64,000 bases of DNA from assembly GCF_003970925.1 (NCBI RefSeq), contig NZ_RWJF01000001.1, positions 124,001 through 188,000 of the forward strand, in the 5' to 3' direction. Under the pieces are notes generated by a model. The model did no database searches and had not been told where the DNA came from. It was given only the letters and a program-made list of their open reading frames with translations. The position numbers and the translations under genes were made by a program. This stretch comes from Sphingomonas ginkgonis (lineage in GTDB: Bacteria > Pseudomonadota > Alphaproteobacteria > Sphingomonadales > Sphingomonadaceae). Positions 19,810-30,368 of the stretch are shown piece after piece (position 1 is the first letter of the stretch; the number at the start of each line of letters is the position of its first letter).

Positions 19810-20409
19810 TTGACAGCGTCCGTTCTACTTATCCGTCACGCCGCGCATGGCGACCTGGGCGAGCGCCTGTCGGGACGCGGTCCGGCGCCGGGTCTGACGG
19901 AGACCGGACGCGGGCAGGCCTTGGCGATGGCGACAATGCTCCGGGACGAGCCGATTGCCGCGCTTCACGCGAGCCCGCGGGCGCGCGCGCTGGAAACGGC
20001 GGCCGCGCTGGCCGACGCGGCTGGCCTCGAGTTCGACACGGTCGCCGCCCTCGACGAGGTGGATTTCGGCGCCTGGACGGGCTGCCGCTACGAAGAACTG
20101 GATGGACAGCCCGATTGGGACCGCTGGAACGCCGAGCGGGCGTCGGCGCGGACGCCGGGCGGCGAGTCGATGGCGGAAGCGGCCGACCGGGCGCTCGACC
20201 ATGTTCGCGACACCGCGCGGAGCCACCCGGGGCAGACAGTCGCGATGGTCAGCCACTGCGACGTAATCCGCGGCGTGCTGGCCCGAGCGATGGGCCTGAG
20301 CCTGGACAAGATCCTCAACTTCGACGTCGACCCCGCCTCGGTCAGCCGACTGGCGGTCGGCGACTGGGGCGAGCGGGTCGTCAGCATCAACGAACGGGCC
20401 GCCGCATGA
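19810..20409 (+). CDS. Histidine phosphatase (phosphoglycerate mutase-like), TTG start
   Basis: 199 aa of the RHG branch: SVLLIRHAAHGDLGERL has the phospho-accepting His after Arg, SPRARALETA the second Arg, and VAMVSHCDVIRGVLARAMG the second catalytic His. The substrate is open; inositol phosphate or a sugar phosphate from the neighbouring pathway is a plausible guess. The start is TTG 19810, preceded by AAGGGGAG at proper distance. Ends in ATGA overlap with the methyltransferase. Confidence 0.85.
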   Translation: MTASVLLIRHAAHGDLGERLSGRGPAPGLTETGRGQALAMATMLRDEPIAALHASPRARALETAAALADAAGLEFDTVAALDEVDFGAWTGCRYEELDGQPDWDRWNAERASARTPGGESMAEAADRALDHVRDTARSHPGQTVAMVSHCDVIRGVLARAMGLSLDKILNFDVDPASVSRLAVGDWGERVVSINERAAA

Positions 20410-21194
20410 ACGCCACCCTCGCCAGCCCCGCCGCGGACCGCGACGGGCTGAAGAAGCGAGTGGAGGAGCTCGGACCCTGGTTCCACAATCTCGAGCTCGA
20501 CGGCGTGCAGACGGCGCCGGAGCATTTCCTGCCCGACTATCCGCGCTCGAAGTTCCGCCGGTTCGAGCGGCTGCTGCCGGCCGATCTCACGGGCAAGAGC
20601 GTGCTCGACATCGGCTGCAACGCGGGCTTCTACAGCTTCGAGATGAAGCGGCGCGGCGCGGCCCGCGTGCTCGGCATCGATCATGACCCGCGCTATCTCG
20701 AGCAGGCCCGCTTCGCCGCCGGCGTTCTCGGCTTCGACGACGTCGAGTTCCGTCCGGGCGAGGTATGGGACGTAGGCGCGCTCAGCGAGCGGTTTGATCT
20801 CGTCGTGTTCATGGGCGTCCTTTATCACCTGCGCCATCCGCTGCTCGCGCTGGACCTGATCCGCGAGCATGTCGCCGACGACATGCTCCTCTATCAGTCG
20901 CTGACGGCCGGTTCGCGCGAGGTCGTGCAGCCGGAGCCCGACTATGAGTTCCACGAGGGAGTGGAGGCGCTGACCGGCGAGGGCTGGCCGGCCATGTACT
21001 TCGTCGAACACCGCCTCGCCCGCGATCCCACCAACTGGTGGGTGCCCAACATGGCCTGCAACGGTGCGATGCTCCGTTCCGCCGGCTTCGAGCCCGTCGG
21101 CCAAGCCGACGAGGACGTTTTCTTCTGCCGCCTCGCCGACCACTCGGTCGCGCACGGCGGCGCCGTCTATCCCGCGAAAGGACCGGCCGCTTGA
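20406..21194 (+). CDS. SAM-dependent methyltransferase, CmoB-like
   Basis: 262 aa, class I methyltransferase. The SAM site is KSVLDIGCNAGFYSFEMKRR with acidic loop GIDHDPRYLEQA. The front LGPWFHNLELDGVQTAPEHF and VVFMGVLYHLRHPLLALDLI resemble the tRNA-uridine carboxymethylating CmoB group, but here it sits among sugar genes. I believe it matches a named family seen in similar inositol clusters (Rta_06860 type), which a model search should confirm. The acceptor is unknown. Confidence 0.83.
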   Translation: MNATLASPAADRDGLKKRVEELGPWFHNLELDGVQTAPEHFLPDYPRSKFRRFERLLPADLTGKSVLDIGCNAGFYSFEMKRRGAARVLGIDHDPRYLEQARFAAGVLGFDDVEFRPGEVWDVGALSERFDLVVFMGVLYHLRHPLLALDLIREHVADDMLLYQSLTAGSREVVQPEPDYEFHEGVEALTGEGWPAMYFVEHRLARDPTNWWVPNMACNGAMLRSAGFEPVGQADEDVFFCRLADHSVAHGGAVYPAKGPAA

Positions 21195-22108
21195 TCGAAG
21201 CCGCGATGATCTGGAACGAACCCAACAACAAGTCGCATTGGGATCCGGAGGTCGACCCCGACTGGTCGAAGTTCGCGCAGATGGGCATCCTTGCAGCGGA
21301 GGCGATCCATGCCGCCAATCCGGCGGTCAAGCGCGTGCTCGGCGGCATCTCGCCGATTGATCCGAGCTTCATCCAGCGGCTGCAGGGTCATGGGCTGATC
21401 GATCATCTCGACGTGATCGCGATGCACGGCTTTCCGCTTGACTGGAACCTGTGGAACATCAACGAATGGCCGGCCAAGGTCGACGAGATCCGCGCCGTCG
21501 TGCCGAACCACGAGCTGTGGGTCAGCGAGGTCGGGGTCGGATCGTTCGGTGCCGAGGAGGTGCAGGAGTTCGGGGTCAAGCGCACCGCCGAGCTGCTGAT
21601 CGGCAAGGTGCCGAGGATCTTCTGGTATTCGCTCTACGATCTGCCGCGCGAGTGGGAGGCGACTACCCGCCACAAGGAGGCGGAAGGCTCGAGCTACTAC
21701 CGCCATTTCCACATGGGGCTGCTCGACCAGTCGGGGCGGCCGAAGCTCGGGCTCGAGGCATTCCGCCCTCATGCCGCCGAGCTGGGCCTGATGCAGTGGT
21801 TCCACTTCGAGGACCACCGGCTCGACGAGGCGGTGCGCTGGCTCAAGGAGCTGGGCGTGACCCGGCTGCGTACCGGCCTGAGCTGGGCCGACCGTTTCCG
21901 CCCCGGCGCGCTCGACTGGTTCGACCGGCAGATGGAGGCACTCGAGCCGTTCGAGGTGACGGCCACCTTCTGCTTCACCCCGGAGCATCTCGGGATCGAG
22001 CCGCACCACACCAGCGCGCCGAGGGACCCGCAGATGTTCGCGGATTTCTGCGCCGAGATGATCGAGCGCTATGCGCCGGCGGAGTCCGCCGCGATCGCCG
22101 CCGAGTAA
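21191..22108 (+). CDS. Glycoside hydrolase-like protein with apparently permuted TIM barrel
   Basis: 305 aa from TTG 21191 (TTGA overlap with the previous stop; ATG 21206 is an alternative). The protein begins almost at once with the clan GH-A acid/base motif MIWNEPNNKSHW (residues 6-17), has the nucleophile-type strand HELWVSEVGVGSF near 110 and WYSLYDLPREWE near 145. The segment DEAVRWLKELGVTRLRTGLS and TATFCFTPEHLGIEPHH, which normally precede WNEPN, come last (about 210-300). It resembles GH39-type xylosidases in reversed block order. No signal peptide, so it should be cytosolic. Confidence 0.72.
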   Translation: MIEAAMIWNEPNNKSHWDPEVDPDWSKFAQMGILAAEAIHAANPAVKRVLGGISPIDPSFIQRLQGHGLIDHLDVIAMHGFPLDWNLWNINEWPAKVDEIRAVVPNHELWVSEVGVGSFGAEEVQEFGVKRTAELLIGKVPRIFWYSLYDLPREWEATTRHKEAEGSSYYRHFHMGLLDQSGRPKLGLEAFRPHAAELGLMQWFHFEDHRLDEAVRWLKELGVTRLRTGLSWADRFRPGALDWFDRQMEALEPFEVTATFCFTPEHLGIEPHHTSAPRDPQMFADFCAEMIERYAPAESAAIAAE

Positions 22109-22120
22109 GGACGAGTAGCC

Positions 22121-23230
22121 ATGGATTCGACGATCAACATCGCCATTGCCGGGGTCGGCAACTGCACGTCCAGCCTGGTCCAGGGCATCGCCTACTACCA
22201 GAACGGCGGGGCGAACGAGCAGATCGGGCTGATGCACTGGGATCTCGGCGGCTACCGTCCGAGCGACATCAAGGTGGTCGCCGCCTGGGACGTCGACAGC
22301 CGCAAGGTCGGCAAGGATGTCGCCGAGGCCATCTTCGCCGAGCCCAACTGCACCGAGGTCTTCTGCGCACATGTGAAGCCGACCGGCGCCATCGTTCAGA
22401 TGGGCAAGCGGCTGGACGGGGTGGCCGAGCACATGGCCGACTACCCGGCCGAGCGCAGCTTCATGCTTGCGGACGGGGCGGAGCCGAGCCAGGAGGAGGT
22501 TGTCCGCGCGCTCAAGGAAAGCGGCGCGCATGTGCTGATGAACTATCTTCCCGTCGGCAGCCAGGAAGCGACCGAGTTCTACGCCGAGTGCGCGCTCGAG
22601 GCCGGCGTTGCCTTCGTCAACTGCATCCCCGTCTTCATCGGCAGCGATCCCGCCTGGGCCAAGCGGTTCGAGGAGCGCGGCATCCCGGTGATCGGCGACG
22701 ACATCAAGGCGCAGCTCGGCGCGACCATCGTCCACCGAGTGCTGACCGACCTGTTCGCCAAGCGCGGCGTGCGGCTCGACCGGACCTACCAGCTCAACAC
22801 CGGCGGCAACACCGACTTCCTCAACATGCTCGAGCGCAAGCGGCTCAAGAGCAAGAAGGAGAGCAAGACGGAGGCGGTCCAGTCGGTCACCGACCGCCGG
22901 CTCGACGACGAGAACATCCATGTCGGACCGTCCGACTATGTGCCGTGGCAGAAGGACAACAAGCTCTGCTTCCTGCGCATGGAAGGGCGGATGTTCGGCA
23001 ATGTCCCGCTCAATCTCGAGCTGCGCCTGTCGGTCGAGGATTCGCCCAACAGCGCCGGGGTGGCAATCGACATGATCCGCTGCGCCAAGCTGGCGCTCGA
23101 CCGCGGGCTGGGCGGGGTGGTCGAGGCACCCGCTGCCTTCTTCTGCAAGCACCCGCCCAGGCAGATGACCGATGACGAGGCGCTCCGCGCGACCGAGGAG
23201 TTCATCCACGAAGGTCCGCTGGTCCATTGA
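22121..23230 (+). CDS. ino1: Inositol-3-phosphate synthase
   Basis: 369 aa; cyclises glucose-6-phosphate to myo-inositol phosphate with NAD. NIAIAGVGNCTSSLVQGI is the NAD site, MNYLPVGSQEATEFYAE, PVFIGSDPAWAKRFEERGIP and GDDIKAQLGATIVHRVLTDL follow, and QLNTGGNTDFLNMLERKR is the family hallmark. It is of the short bacterial/actinobacterial type. AAGGACGAG precedes the ATG. Last gene of the plus operon; it ties the whole cluster to inositol metabolism. Confidence 0.96.
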   Translation: MDSTINIAIAGVGNCTSSLVQGIAYYQNGGANEQIGLMHWDLGGYRPSDIKVVAAWDVDSRKVGKDVAEAIFAEPNCTEVFCAHVKPTGAIVQMGKRLDGVAEHMADYPAERSFMLADGAEPSQEEVVRALKESGAHVLMNYLPVGSQEATEFYAECALEAGVAFVNCIPVFIGSDPAWAKRFEERGIPVIGDDIKAQLGATIVHRVLTDLFAKRGVRLDRTYQLNTGGNTDFLNMLERKRLKSKKESKTEAVQSVTDRRLDDENIHVGPSDYVPWQKDNKLCFLRMEGRMFGNVPLNLELRLSVEDSPNSAGVAIDMIRCAKLALDRGLGGVVEAPAAFFCKHPPRQMTDDEALRATEEFIHEGPLVH

Positions 23231-23271
23231 GGGTGCGGTCGGGATCCCGGATTTTCGCCGGCGCGCTGGCC

Positions 23272-23294
23272 GGCGGTGCTTGACAAGCACCGCC
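23272..23294. promoter_or_regulatory. Perfect 10-bp inverted repeat centred on TTGACA
   Basis: Arms GGCGGTGCTT and AAGCACCGCC flank GAC, and TTGACA (23280-23285) lies across the centre. It may be the terminator stem of the inositol synthase gene, an operator over the trp -35 box, or both. The TTTT at 23304-23307 comes 9 bases later, too far for a normal terminator. Confidence 0.5.
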
Positions 23295-23316
23295 CCGACG
23301 CGCTTTTGAGTCGGCG

Positions 23317-23412
23317 GTGAGCAGGCTCCTTCTCTCCGCATCGGCAACCGCCGCGCCGCGCTGGCGCTGGTGGCGTTTGGCTGCTCGCGCGGCGCGATGG
23401 CGTGGCTGGTAA
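23317..23412 (+). CDS. trpL: trp operon leader peptide
   Basis: A GTG-initiated 31-codon frame ending at TAA 23410. Its second half reads PRWRWWRLAAR then AARWRGW, with five Trp codons among 17. It lies directly in front of an intrinsic terminator and trpD, the classical layout for ribosome-mediated attenuation. Regulation by charged tRNA-Trp is inferred from layout. The start is the least certain part, as no strong ribosome site precedes it. Confidence 0.78.
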   Translation: MSRLLLSASATAAPRWRWWRLAARAARWRGW

Positions 23413-23440
23413 TCCCAACGGATCCCAACCGCTTCCGCGA

Positions 23441-23462
23441 CCCGCCCAACGGCGGGTTTTTT
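23441..23462 (+). terminator. trp attenuator
   Basis: CCCGCC-CAAC-GGCGGG followed by six T, about 30 bases after the leader-peptide stop and 18 before trpD. A clear intrinsic terminator, expected to be read through when ribosomes stall at the Trp codons. Confidence 0.85.
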
Positions 23463-23479
23463 ATTGCCAAGGTTCCCCG

Positions 23480-24544
23480 ATGACCGACGCCGCCGCCACG
23501 ACTGCCTCCGCCCTGCCCTTGGTTGACCATGGGCCGGTGCCCAACCCGTTGCCCAAGCTGCTGACCGGCGAGGACCTGCCCGCCGCCGACAGCCAGCACC
23601 TGTTCGAGCGGCTGGTGCTCGGCCGGCTCGAGCCCGCCGAGATCGCCGGCATGCTGATTGCGCTGCGCATGAAGGGCGAGACCGCCGAGGAGATGATCGG
23701 CGCCGCCCACGCGCTGTCCGCCGCCTCGCTCCCCTTCGCCCGCCCCGACTATCTCTATGCGGACTGCTGCGGCACCGGTGGGGACGGGTCGGGCCTGATC
23801 AACGTGTCGACCGCCGCCGGGTTCGTCGCCGCGGCGTGCGGCCTGCCGATCGCCAAGCACGGCAATCGCAGCATCAGCTCGCGCTGCGGCTCGGCCGACG
23901 TGCTCGAGGCGCTGGGGGTGAGAATCGAGATCAGCCCGGAGCGCGCGCGCAAGCTGCTCGACGAGATCGGCTTCTGCTTCCTGTTCGCGCCGGAGTATCA
24001 CCCGGGCATGCGGCACGCGGCGCTGGTCCGACGCCAGCTGTCGGTCCGCACCGTGATGAACCTGCTCGGCCCATGCATCAATCCGGCGCGTCCGCCCGTG
24101 CAGCTGCTCGGAGTCGCGGATGCTCGCATGCTGCGCCGGATCGCGTTGACCCTCGACGCGCTCGGCGTGCGCGACGCGCTGGTGGTGCACGGCTCCGGGC
24201 TGGACGAGATCGCGCTCCACGGCGAGACCCGCGCCCTGCGGCTGTCGAACGGGATGATCGAGGAACTGGAGATCGCGCCGGAGGACGCCGGCCTGGTCCG
24301 TGCGCCGCTCAAGGCGGTGACCGGCGGGAGCGCCGAGGAGAATAGCCGTCGCCTGACGGCGCTGCTCGGCGGCGGCGGCGAGCTGGCCGAGCAAGACATC
24401 GTCGCGCTCAACGCCGGCGCGCTGCTGATGACCGCCGGGCTTGCCCATGACCTCCGGAGCGGGGTCGTCCAGGCGCTCGACACGTTACGCTCCGGCGCGC
24501 CGCTGCGCACGCTCAAGACCTATGCGGAGGCCAGTCATGGCTAA
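23480..24544 (+). CDS. trpD: Anthranilate phosphoribosyltransferase TrpD
   Basis: 354 aa. Joins anthranilate to PRPP. The PRPP loop CCGTGGDGSGLINVSTAAGF and the segment AKHGNRSISSRCGSADVLEA are clear, with RTVMNLLGPCINPARPP further on. Usual gene length. trpE and trpG are not in the window, so the leader controls only the later pathway here. The ACGLPIAKHGNRS and CFLFAPEYHPGMRHA parts look enterobacterial in style. Overlaps trpCF by 8 bp. Confidence 0.96.
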   Translation: MTDAAATTASALPLVDHGPVPNPLPKLLTGEDLPAADSQHLFERLVLGRLEPAEIAGMLIALRMKGETAEEMIGAAHALSAASLPFARPDYLYADCCGTGGDGSGLINVSTAAGFVAAACGLPIAKHGNRSISSRCGSADVLEALGVRIEISPERARKLLDEIGFCFLFAPEYHPGMRHAALVRRQLSVRTVMNLLGPCINPARPPVQLLGVADARMLRRIALTLDALGVRDALVVHGSGLDEIALHGETRALRLSNGMIEELEIAPEDAGLVRAPLKAVTGGSAEENSRRLTALLGGGGELAEQDIVALNAGALLMTAGLAHDLRSGVVQALDTLRSGAPLRTLKTYAEASHG

Positions 24545-25895
24545 TGTCCTCGCCGAGATCGTCGCCAACAAGCGCCGCGAGGTCGCTGAACGGCTGGACG
24601 ACTTCGACGGCAGCGCCGCCGTCCCCACCACCCGCAGCCTGCGCGCGGCGCTGGCCCGGCCCGGCGCCCGCTTCATCATGGAGGTCAAGCGCGCCTCGCC
24701 TTCTGGACATCGCGGCAAGCACTCGATCGAGGATGCGGCGCGCGCCTACGCCCCGATCGCCGATGCTGTGTCAGTGCTGATCGACCGGAAATATTTCCAC
24801 GGATCCATCGGCGATCTGCGCGCCGTGCGCAGGCTCTTCGACGGTCCGATCCTCGCCAAGGACTTCGTCGTCGATCCCCGCCAGGTCACCGAGGCGCGGC
24901 TGGCCGGCGCGGACGCCGTGCTGGTCATGCTGTCCGTGCTCGGGGACGAGGAGGCGCGGGTCGTCCTGGCCGAGGCGGCACTGCTCGGAATGGACGCGAT
25001 CGTTGAAGTTCATGACGAGGCCGAGATGGCGCGCGCCGCCGCGCTCGGCGCCGCGATCATCGGGATCAACAACCGCGACCTGAAGACACTGCGGACCGAC
25101 CTCGTCGTCACCGAGCGGCTGGCAGCGCTGGCGCCCCGAGACGCGCTGCTGATCAGCGAGAGCGGGATCGCCGAGCGCGCCGATATCGAGCGGCTCGCCC
25201 GCCATGTCGACGCCTTCCTCGTCGGCTCCTCGCTGATGGCTGCGGACGACATCGCCGAGGCCGCACGGTCGCTGGTGTTCGGCCGGGTCAAGATCTGCGG
25301 GCTGACCCGCGCCGTCGACGTCGAGGCAGCCGCGCTGGCCGGAGCCAGCCACGCGGGCTTCATCTTCGTGCCCGACACGCCGCGCCACCTGACCCCGGCG
25401 GCGGCGGCCGGGCTAGTCGAGCAGGCGCGGGACGCCGGCATGAAGCCGGTCGGCGTGTTCCGGGATTGTCCACCCGACGAGGTGGTGCGGACGGCCAACG
25501 AGCTGGGGCTCGGAGCCGTGCAGCTGCACGGTAGCGAGAGTCCCGAGCAGATCGCCGCCGTCCGGTGCGGGCTCGCTCCCGACGTCGAGCTTTGGGCGGC
25601 TCAGGACGGGGATCGCCTGTCGGCATCTCGCGAGGGCTGCGATCGCACGCTGTTCGACAGTCCCGGCGGGGGGTCGGGCCGATCGTTCGACTGGTCGCAC
25701 CTGTACGACCGGCAGGACCTCAGCCATGGCTTCGTGGCCGGAGGCATAGGCCCCGACAACGCCGCCGACGCCGCTCGCCTCGGCGCCTACGGCATCGACG
25801 CCAGTTCGCGGCTCGAGAGCGCCCCCGGAATCAAGGATCACGCCAGCATCGCCGCGATGATGGCCTCGCTTCGAACCCCGACGAGAGAACAATGA
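24537..25895 (+). CDS. trpCF: Fused indole-3-glycerol phosphate synthase / phosphoribosylanthranilate isomerase TrpCF
   Basis: 452 aa carrying two barrels in one chain, as in E. coli. TrpC half (1-255): [64 protein letters not shown]. TrpF half (256-452): [68 protein letters not shown]. The start ATG 24537 lies inside the trpD end. Fusion is common in gammaproteobacteria; alphaproteobacteria usually have separate genes, so this operon may be acquired. Ends in ATGA overlap with trpB. Confidence 0.94.
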   Translation: MANVLAEIVANKRREVAERLDDFDGSAAVPTTRSLRAALARPGARFIMEVKRASPSGHRGKHSIEDAARAYAPIADAVSVLIDRKYFHGSIGDLRAVRRLFDGPILAKDFVVDPRQVTEARLAGADAVLVMLSVLGDEEARVVLAEAALLGMDAIVEVHDEAEMARAAALGAAIIGINNRDLKTLRTDLVVTERLAALAPRDALLISESGIAERADIERLARHVDAFLVGSSLMAADDIAEAARSLVFGRVKICGLTRAVDVEAAALAGASHAGFIFVPDTPRHLTPAAAAGLVEQARDAGMKPVGVFRDCPPDEVVRTANELGLGAVQLHGSESPEQIAAVRCGLAPDVELWAAQDGDRLSASREGCDRTLFDSPGGGSGRSFDWSHLYDRQDLSHGFVAGGIGPDNAADAARLGAYGIDASSRLESAPGIKDHASIAAMMASLRTPTREQ

Positions 25896-27067
25896 GACAG
25901 CAAGGCCGGTTCGGCGACTATGGGGGCTGCTTCGTCCCGGAGATCCTGGTGCCCGCGCTCGAGCAGCTCGAGGCGGCCTTCCTCGACGCCGAGGAAGATC
26001 CCCGCTTCCGCGCCGAACTTGACGAGCTGCTGGCGACCTATGCGGGACGGCCGACGCCGCTCACCCTGTTGCGCAATCTCGGGGGCGAGCATGCGCGCAT
26101 CTACCTAAAGCGCGAGGATCTGCTTCACGGCGGCGCGCACAAGACAAACCAGGTTCTGGCGCAGGCGCTGCTCACGAAGCGGATGGGCAAGACGCGCCTG
26201 ATCGCCGAGACGGGGGCGGGGCAGCATGGCGTTGCGACCGCGCTGGCCGGCGCGCTGTTCGGGCTCAAGACCGAGATCTACATGGGCGCCGACGATGTCG
26301 CCCGGCAGCAGCTCAACGTCTTCCGGATGGAGCTGATGGGCGCCAGGGTGATCCCGGTCACCGCCGGGACGCGGACGCTCAAGGACGCGGTCAACGAGGC
26401 GCTGCGCGACTGGAGCGCGAGCTTCGCCGACACCCACTACATACTCGGCACCGCGGCCGGCCCGCACCCCTTCCCGACCATGGTCCGCCAGTTCCAGCGG
26501 GTCATCGGCAAGGAAGCGCGGGCGCAGCTGCTGGAGGCGGAGGGCCGCTTGCCCGACGCGGTGATCGCCTGTGTCGGTGGCGGCAGCAACGCCATCGGCA
26601 TCTTCAGCGACTTCATTTCCGACGAAGGCGTTCAGCTGGTCGGCTGCGAGCCCGCGGGCAAGGGGCTCGACGGGCACGAGCATGGGGCGACCATCCTCAA
26701 GGGCAGCGTCGGCATCTTCCACGGCGCTCGGACGCTCGTGCTTCAGGACGGCGACGGGCAAATCAGCGACAGCTGGTCGGTCTCGGCGGGGCTCGACTAT
26801 CCGGCGGTGGGACCGGAGCATAGCTGGCTGCGCGACAGCGGCCGCGGGACCTATGTCGGCGTCACCGACCAAGAGGCGCTCGACGCCTTCCAGTTGCTGG
26901 CCCGCTCAGAAGGGATCATCCCCGCGTTCGAAAGTGCGCATGCGGTGGCGCAGGCGCTGAAGATGGCGGAGGCGGCGACGAAGGAGACCGTGCTCGTGGT
27001 CAATCTGTCGGGCCGCGGCGACAAGGACATGGTGCAGGCGCAGAAGCTGCTCGGAGGCCGGGCATGA
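25892..27067 (+). CDS. trpB: Tryptophan synthase beta chain TrpB
   Basis: 391 aa, PLP enzyme joining indole and serine. The PLP lysine is in [38 protein letters not shown] and [16 protein letters not shown] are the loop and phosphate-binding motifs. Start ATG 25892 overlaps the trpCF stop. Overlaps trpA by 4 bp, which fits synthesis of the alpha-beta complex. Confidence 0.97.
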   Translation: MRQQGRFGDYGGCFVPEILVPALEQLEAAFLDAEEDPRFRAELDELLATYAGRPTPLTLLRNLGGEHARIYLKREDLLHGGAHKTNQVLAQALLTKRMGKTRLIAETGAGQHGVATALAGALFGLKTEIYMGADDVARQQLNVFRMELMGARVIPVTAGTRTLKDAVNEALRDWSASFADTHYILGTAAGPHPFPTMVRQFQRVIGKEARAQLLEAEGRLPDAVIACVGGGSNAIGIFSDFISDEGVQLVGCEPAGKGLDGHEHGATILKGSVGIFHGARTLVLQDGDGQISDSWSVSAGLDYPAVGPEHSWLRDSGRGTYVGVTDQEALDAFQLLARSEGIIPAFESAHAVAQALKMAEAATKETVLVVNLSGRGDKDMVQAQKLLGGRA

Positions 27068-27840
27068 GCCGCTACGACGCGATGTTCGCCCGGCTCCACA
27101 ACGAGGGCGCGCTCGGGGCCTTCCTGATGCTCGGCGACCCCGAGCTTGCGACCAGCGCGAGGCATCTGGACGCGCTGGTGGAAGGCGGCACCGACATGGT
27201 CGAGGTCGGCATCCCCTTCTCCGACCCGGTCGCCGACGGTCCGGTCATCCAGGCGGCGGCCGAGCGGGCGCTCAAGGCGGGCGTTCGGGTCGACGATGCG
27301 CTCGAGCTGATCGCGGGCTTCCGCAAGCGCCATCCCGACGTGCCGCTCGGAATCCTGACTTACGCCAACATCGTCGAGGTGCGCGGTCGCGAGCGGTTCA
27401 TGGCCGACGCGGTGACGGCGGGCGCGGACAGCCTGCTGGTGGCGGATGTGCCGAGCCTCGAGGCCGAGCCCTACTCCGCGCTGGCCCGGGCGACCGGTAT
27501 CGACCTCGTCATGATCGCCGCGCCGAACACCGGCGAGGAAGCGCTCGACCGGCTCGCACGGCTGTCATCGGGCTACACCTATTGCGTCGCCCGGGCGGGA
27601 GTGACGGGCGAGCGGAGCGACTTGGCGCTCGATCACCAGCAGCTGTTCGGCAAGCTGAAGGAGCGGAACGCACCGCCGGCCGTGCTCGGCTTCGGCATCT
27701 CCAGTCCCGAGCAGGTCCGCGCCGCGCTCGACAGCGGGGCGGCGGGAGTGATCGTCGGCTCGGCAATCGTTCGCATCGCCGCCGAGGGCGGCGACGTGGC
27801 TGGCTTCGTTGACAGTCTGAAGACAGCCACTAGGCGCTGA
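27064..27840 (+). CDS. trpA: Tryptophan synthase alpha chain TrpA
   Basis: 258 aa barrel that cleaves indole glycerol phosphate. Catalytic Glu is in [19 protein letters not shown], with [15 protein letters not shown] and [14 protein letters not shown] later. Last gene of the trp operon; the next gene starts 5 bp on and may be co-transcribed. Confidence 0.96.
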   Translation: MSRYDAMFARLHNEGALGAFLMLGDPELATSARHLDALVEGGTDMVEVGIPFSDPVADGPVIQAAAERALKAGVRVDDALELIAGFRKRHPDVPLGILTYANIVEVRGRERFMADAVTAGADSLLVADVPSLEAEPYSALARATGIDLVMIAAPNTGEEALDRLARLSSGYTYCVARAGVTGERSDLALDHQQLFGKLKERNAPPAVLGFGISSPEQVRAALDSGAAGVIVGSAIVRIAAEGGDVAGFVDSLKTATRR

Positions 27841-27845
27841 GCGCC

Positions 27846-28733
27846 ATGGCAATCGATCTCAGCGGCCGCACGGCCATCGTCACCGGAGCCGGCGCGGGTC
27901 TCGGCCGCGCCCACGCCCTGCTGCTCGCCGAAGCCGGCGCGGCAGTGCTCGTCAACGACATGAACGGCGAGGCGGCGGAGGCGGTCGCGGCGGAGATCGT
28001 CGCGGCGGGCGGCAAGGCGCTGGCGCACGCCTGCTCGGTCACCGACTATCCGGCGGTGCAGGCGATGGTCGCCCGCGCCGAGGCGGAGCTCGGGCCCGTC
28101 GACATCCTCGTCGCCAACGCCGGGATCCTGCGCGACAAGAGCTTCGCCAAGATGGAGCTCGACGACTTCCGGCTGGTCGTCGAGGTGCACCTGATGGGCT
28201 CCGTCCATTGCGCCAAGGCGGTGTGGGACGGAATGCGCGAGCGCGGCTTCGGACGGATCGTCTTCACCACCTCGTCGAGCGGGCTCTACGGCAACTTCGG
28301 GCAGAGCAACTACGGTGCGGCGAAGATGGCGCTGGTCGGGCTGATGCAGACGCTGAGCCTCGAAGGGGCCAAGTCCAACGTCCGGGTGAACTGCCTCGCG
28401 CCGACCGCGGCCACGGGGATGACCGAGGGGCTTCTGCCCGCGCCGATCTTTGAGAAGCTGGGGCCGGAGAAGGTCAGTCCGGCGCTGCTCGCGCTGGTCG
28501 CGGACGAGGCGCCGACCCGGACCATCCTCGCCGCCGGCGCGGGCGCGGTCGAGCAGGCGCATGTCACGCTGACGCGCGGGATCGTCGCGGCCAGCGATGG
28601 CATCGCGGCGGGAGCGGATATTCTTGCCCGGATGGCCGAGATCGCCGACCGGGCCGACGAGACGGTGCCGGCGCAGGGGAGCGATCAGGGCCAGCTCGAA
28701 CTCGCGAAGGTGATGCGCGCCGAGGGGCGCTAG
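27846..28733 (+). CDS. SDR-family dehydrogenase, MFE-2/hydroxyacyl-CoA dehydrogenase-like
   Basis: 295 aa classical SDR. AIVTGAGAGLGRAHALLLAE gives the NAD site; NAG is in ILVANAGILRD; catalytic Ser and Tyr-x3-Lys are in TTSSSGLYGNFGQSNYGAAK. The pattern, and the extended C-terminal part, resemble the dehydrogenase half of peroxisomal multifunctional enzyme type 2, acting on 3-hydroxyacyl-CoA. It starts 5 bp after trpA but has no clear link to tryptophan. The stop shares CTAG with the convergent paaD stop. Confidence 0.82.
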   Translation: MAIDLSGRTAIVTGAGAGLGRAHALLLAEAGAAVLVNDMNGEAAEAVAAEIVAAGGKALAHACSVTDYPAVQAMVARAEAELGPVDILVANAGILRDKSFAKMELDDFRLVVEVHLMGSVHCAKAVWDGMRERGFGRIVFTTSSSGLYGNFGQSNYGAAKMALVGLMQTLSLEGAKSNVRVNCLAPTAATGMTEGLLPAPIFEKLGPEKVSPALLALVADEAPTRTILAAGAGAVEQAHVTLTRGIVAASDGIAAGADILARMAEIADRADETVPAQGSDQGQLELAKVMRAEGR

Positions 28734-29160
28734 TGGCACTTGAATCGATCGAACGGCTCCAGGCATTCGCGGCAGCGCCATTGCGCCTTGCACGGCGTGG
28801 AGCCGAACCGGCTGACTTCCTCCGTATCCGTCGAGCCGCATTGCGGGCAGGCCACCGTCGACGAGCGTTCCGGCGGGGCGATGCCGTAGCGGCGGAGCTT
28901 GTCGCGGCCGGCCTCGCTGATCCAGTCGGTCGACCAGGGCGGTGACAGGATTGTGCGGATGCCGACTTCGCCATAGCCGGCGGAATCGAGCGCGGCGCGG
29001 ATGCTCTGCTCGATCGCCAGCGTCGCCGGACAACCCGAATAAGTCGGGGTAATCAGCACTTCGCCGTCCCCGACCGCGCGGACGATCCCGAGGTCGACCA
29101 CCGAGACAACCGGGATCTCCGGGTCCGGGACGCCTTCCAGCACTTCCCAGACGCTGGCCA

Positions 29161-29161
<1 letters not shown>
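28730..29161 (-). CDS. paaD: PaaD-like zinc-binding protein (phenylacetyl-CoA epoxidase subunit family)
   Basis: 143 aa. Residues 1-95 are a MIP18/DUF59 fold (VPDPEIPVVSVVDLGIV, YSGCPATLAIEQSIRAAL); the C-terminal part is a zinc ribbon with CPQCGSTDTEEVS and CRECLEPF. PaaD-type proteins help insert or maintain metal in the PaaABCDE epoxidase, but no paaABCE is nearby. Start ATG 29161 overlaps the thiolase stop by 1 bp; an ATG at 29209 is inside the thiolase gene. Last gene of the hppD operon. Confidence 0.82.
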
Positions 29162-30363
<1,202 letters not shown>

Positions 30364-30368
30364 GCCGC

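Noticed and set aside
21167..24448. 1093-codon open frame on the minus strand
   Set aside because: Shadow of GC-rich genes (glycosidase, inositol synthase, trpD) on the plus strand; low-complexity Arg/Ala/Gly translation with no family motif.
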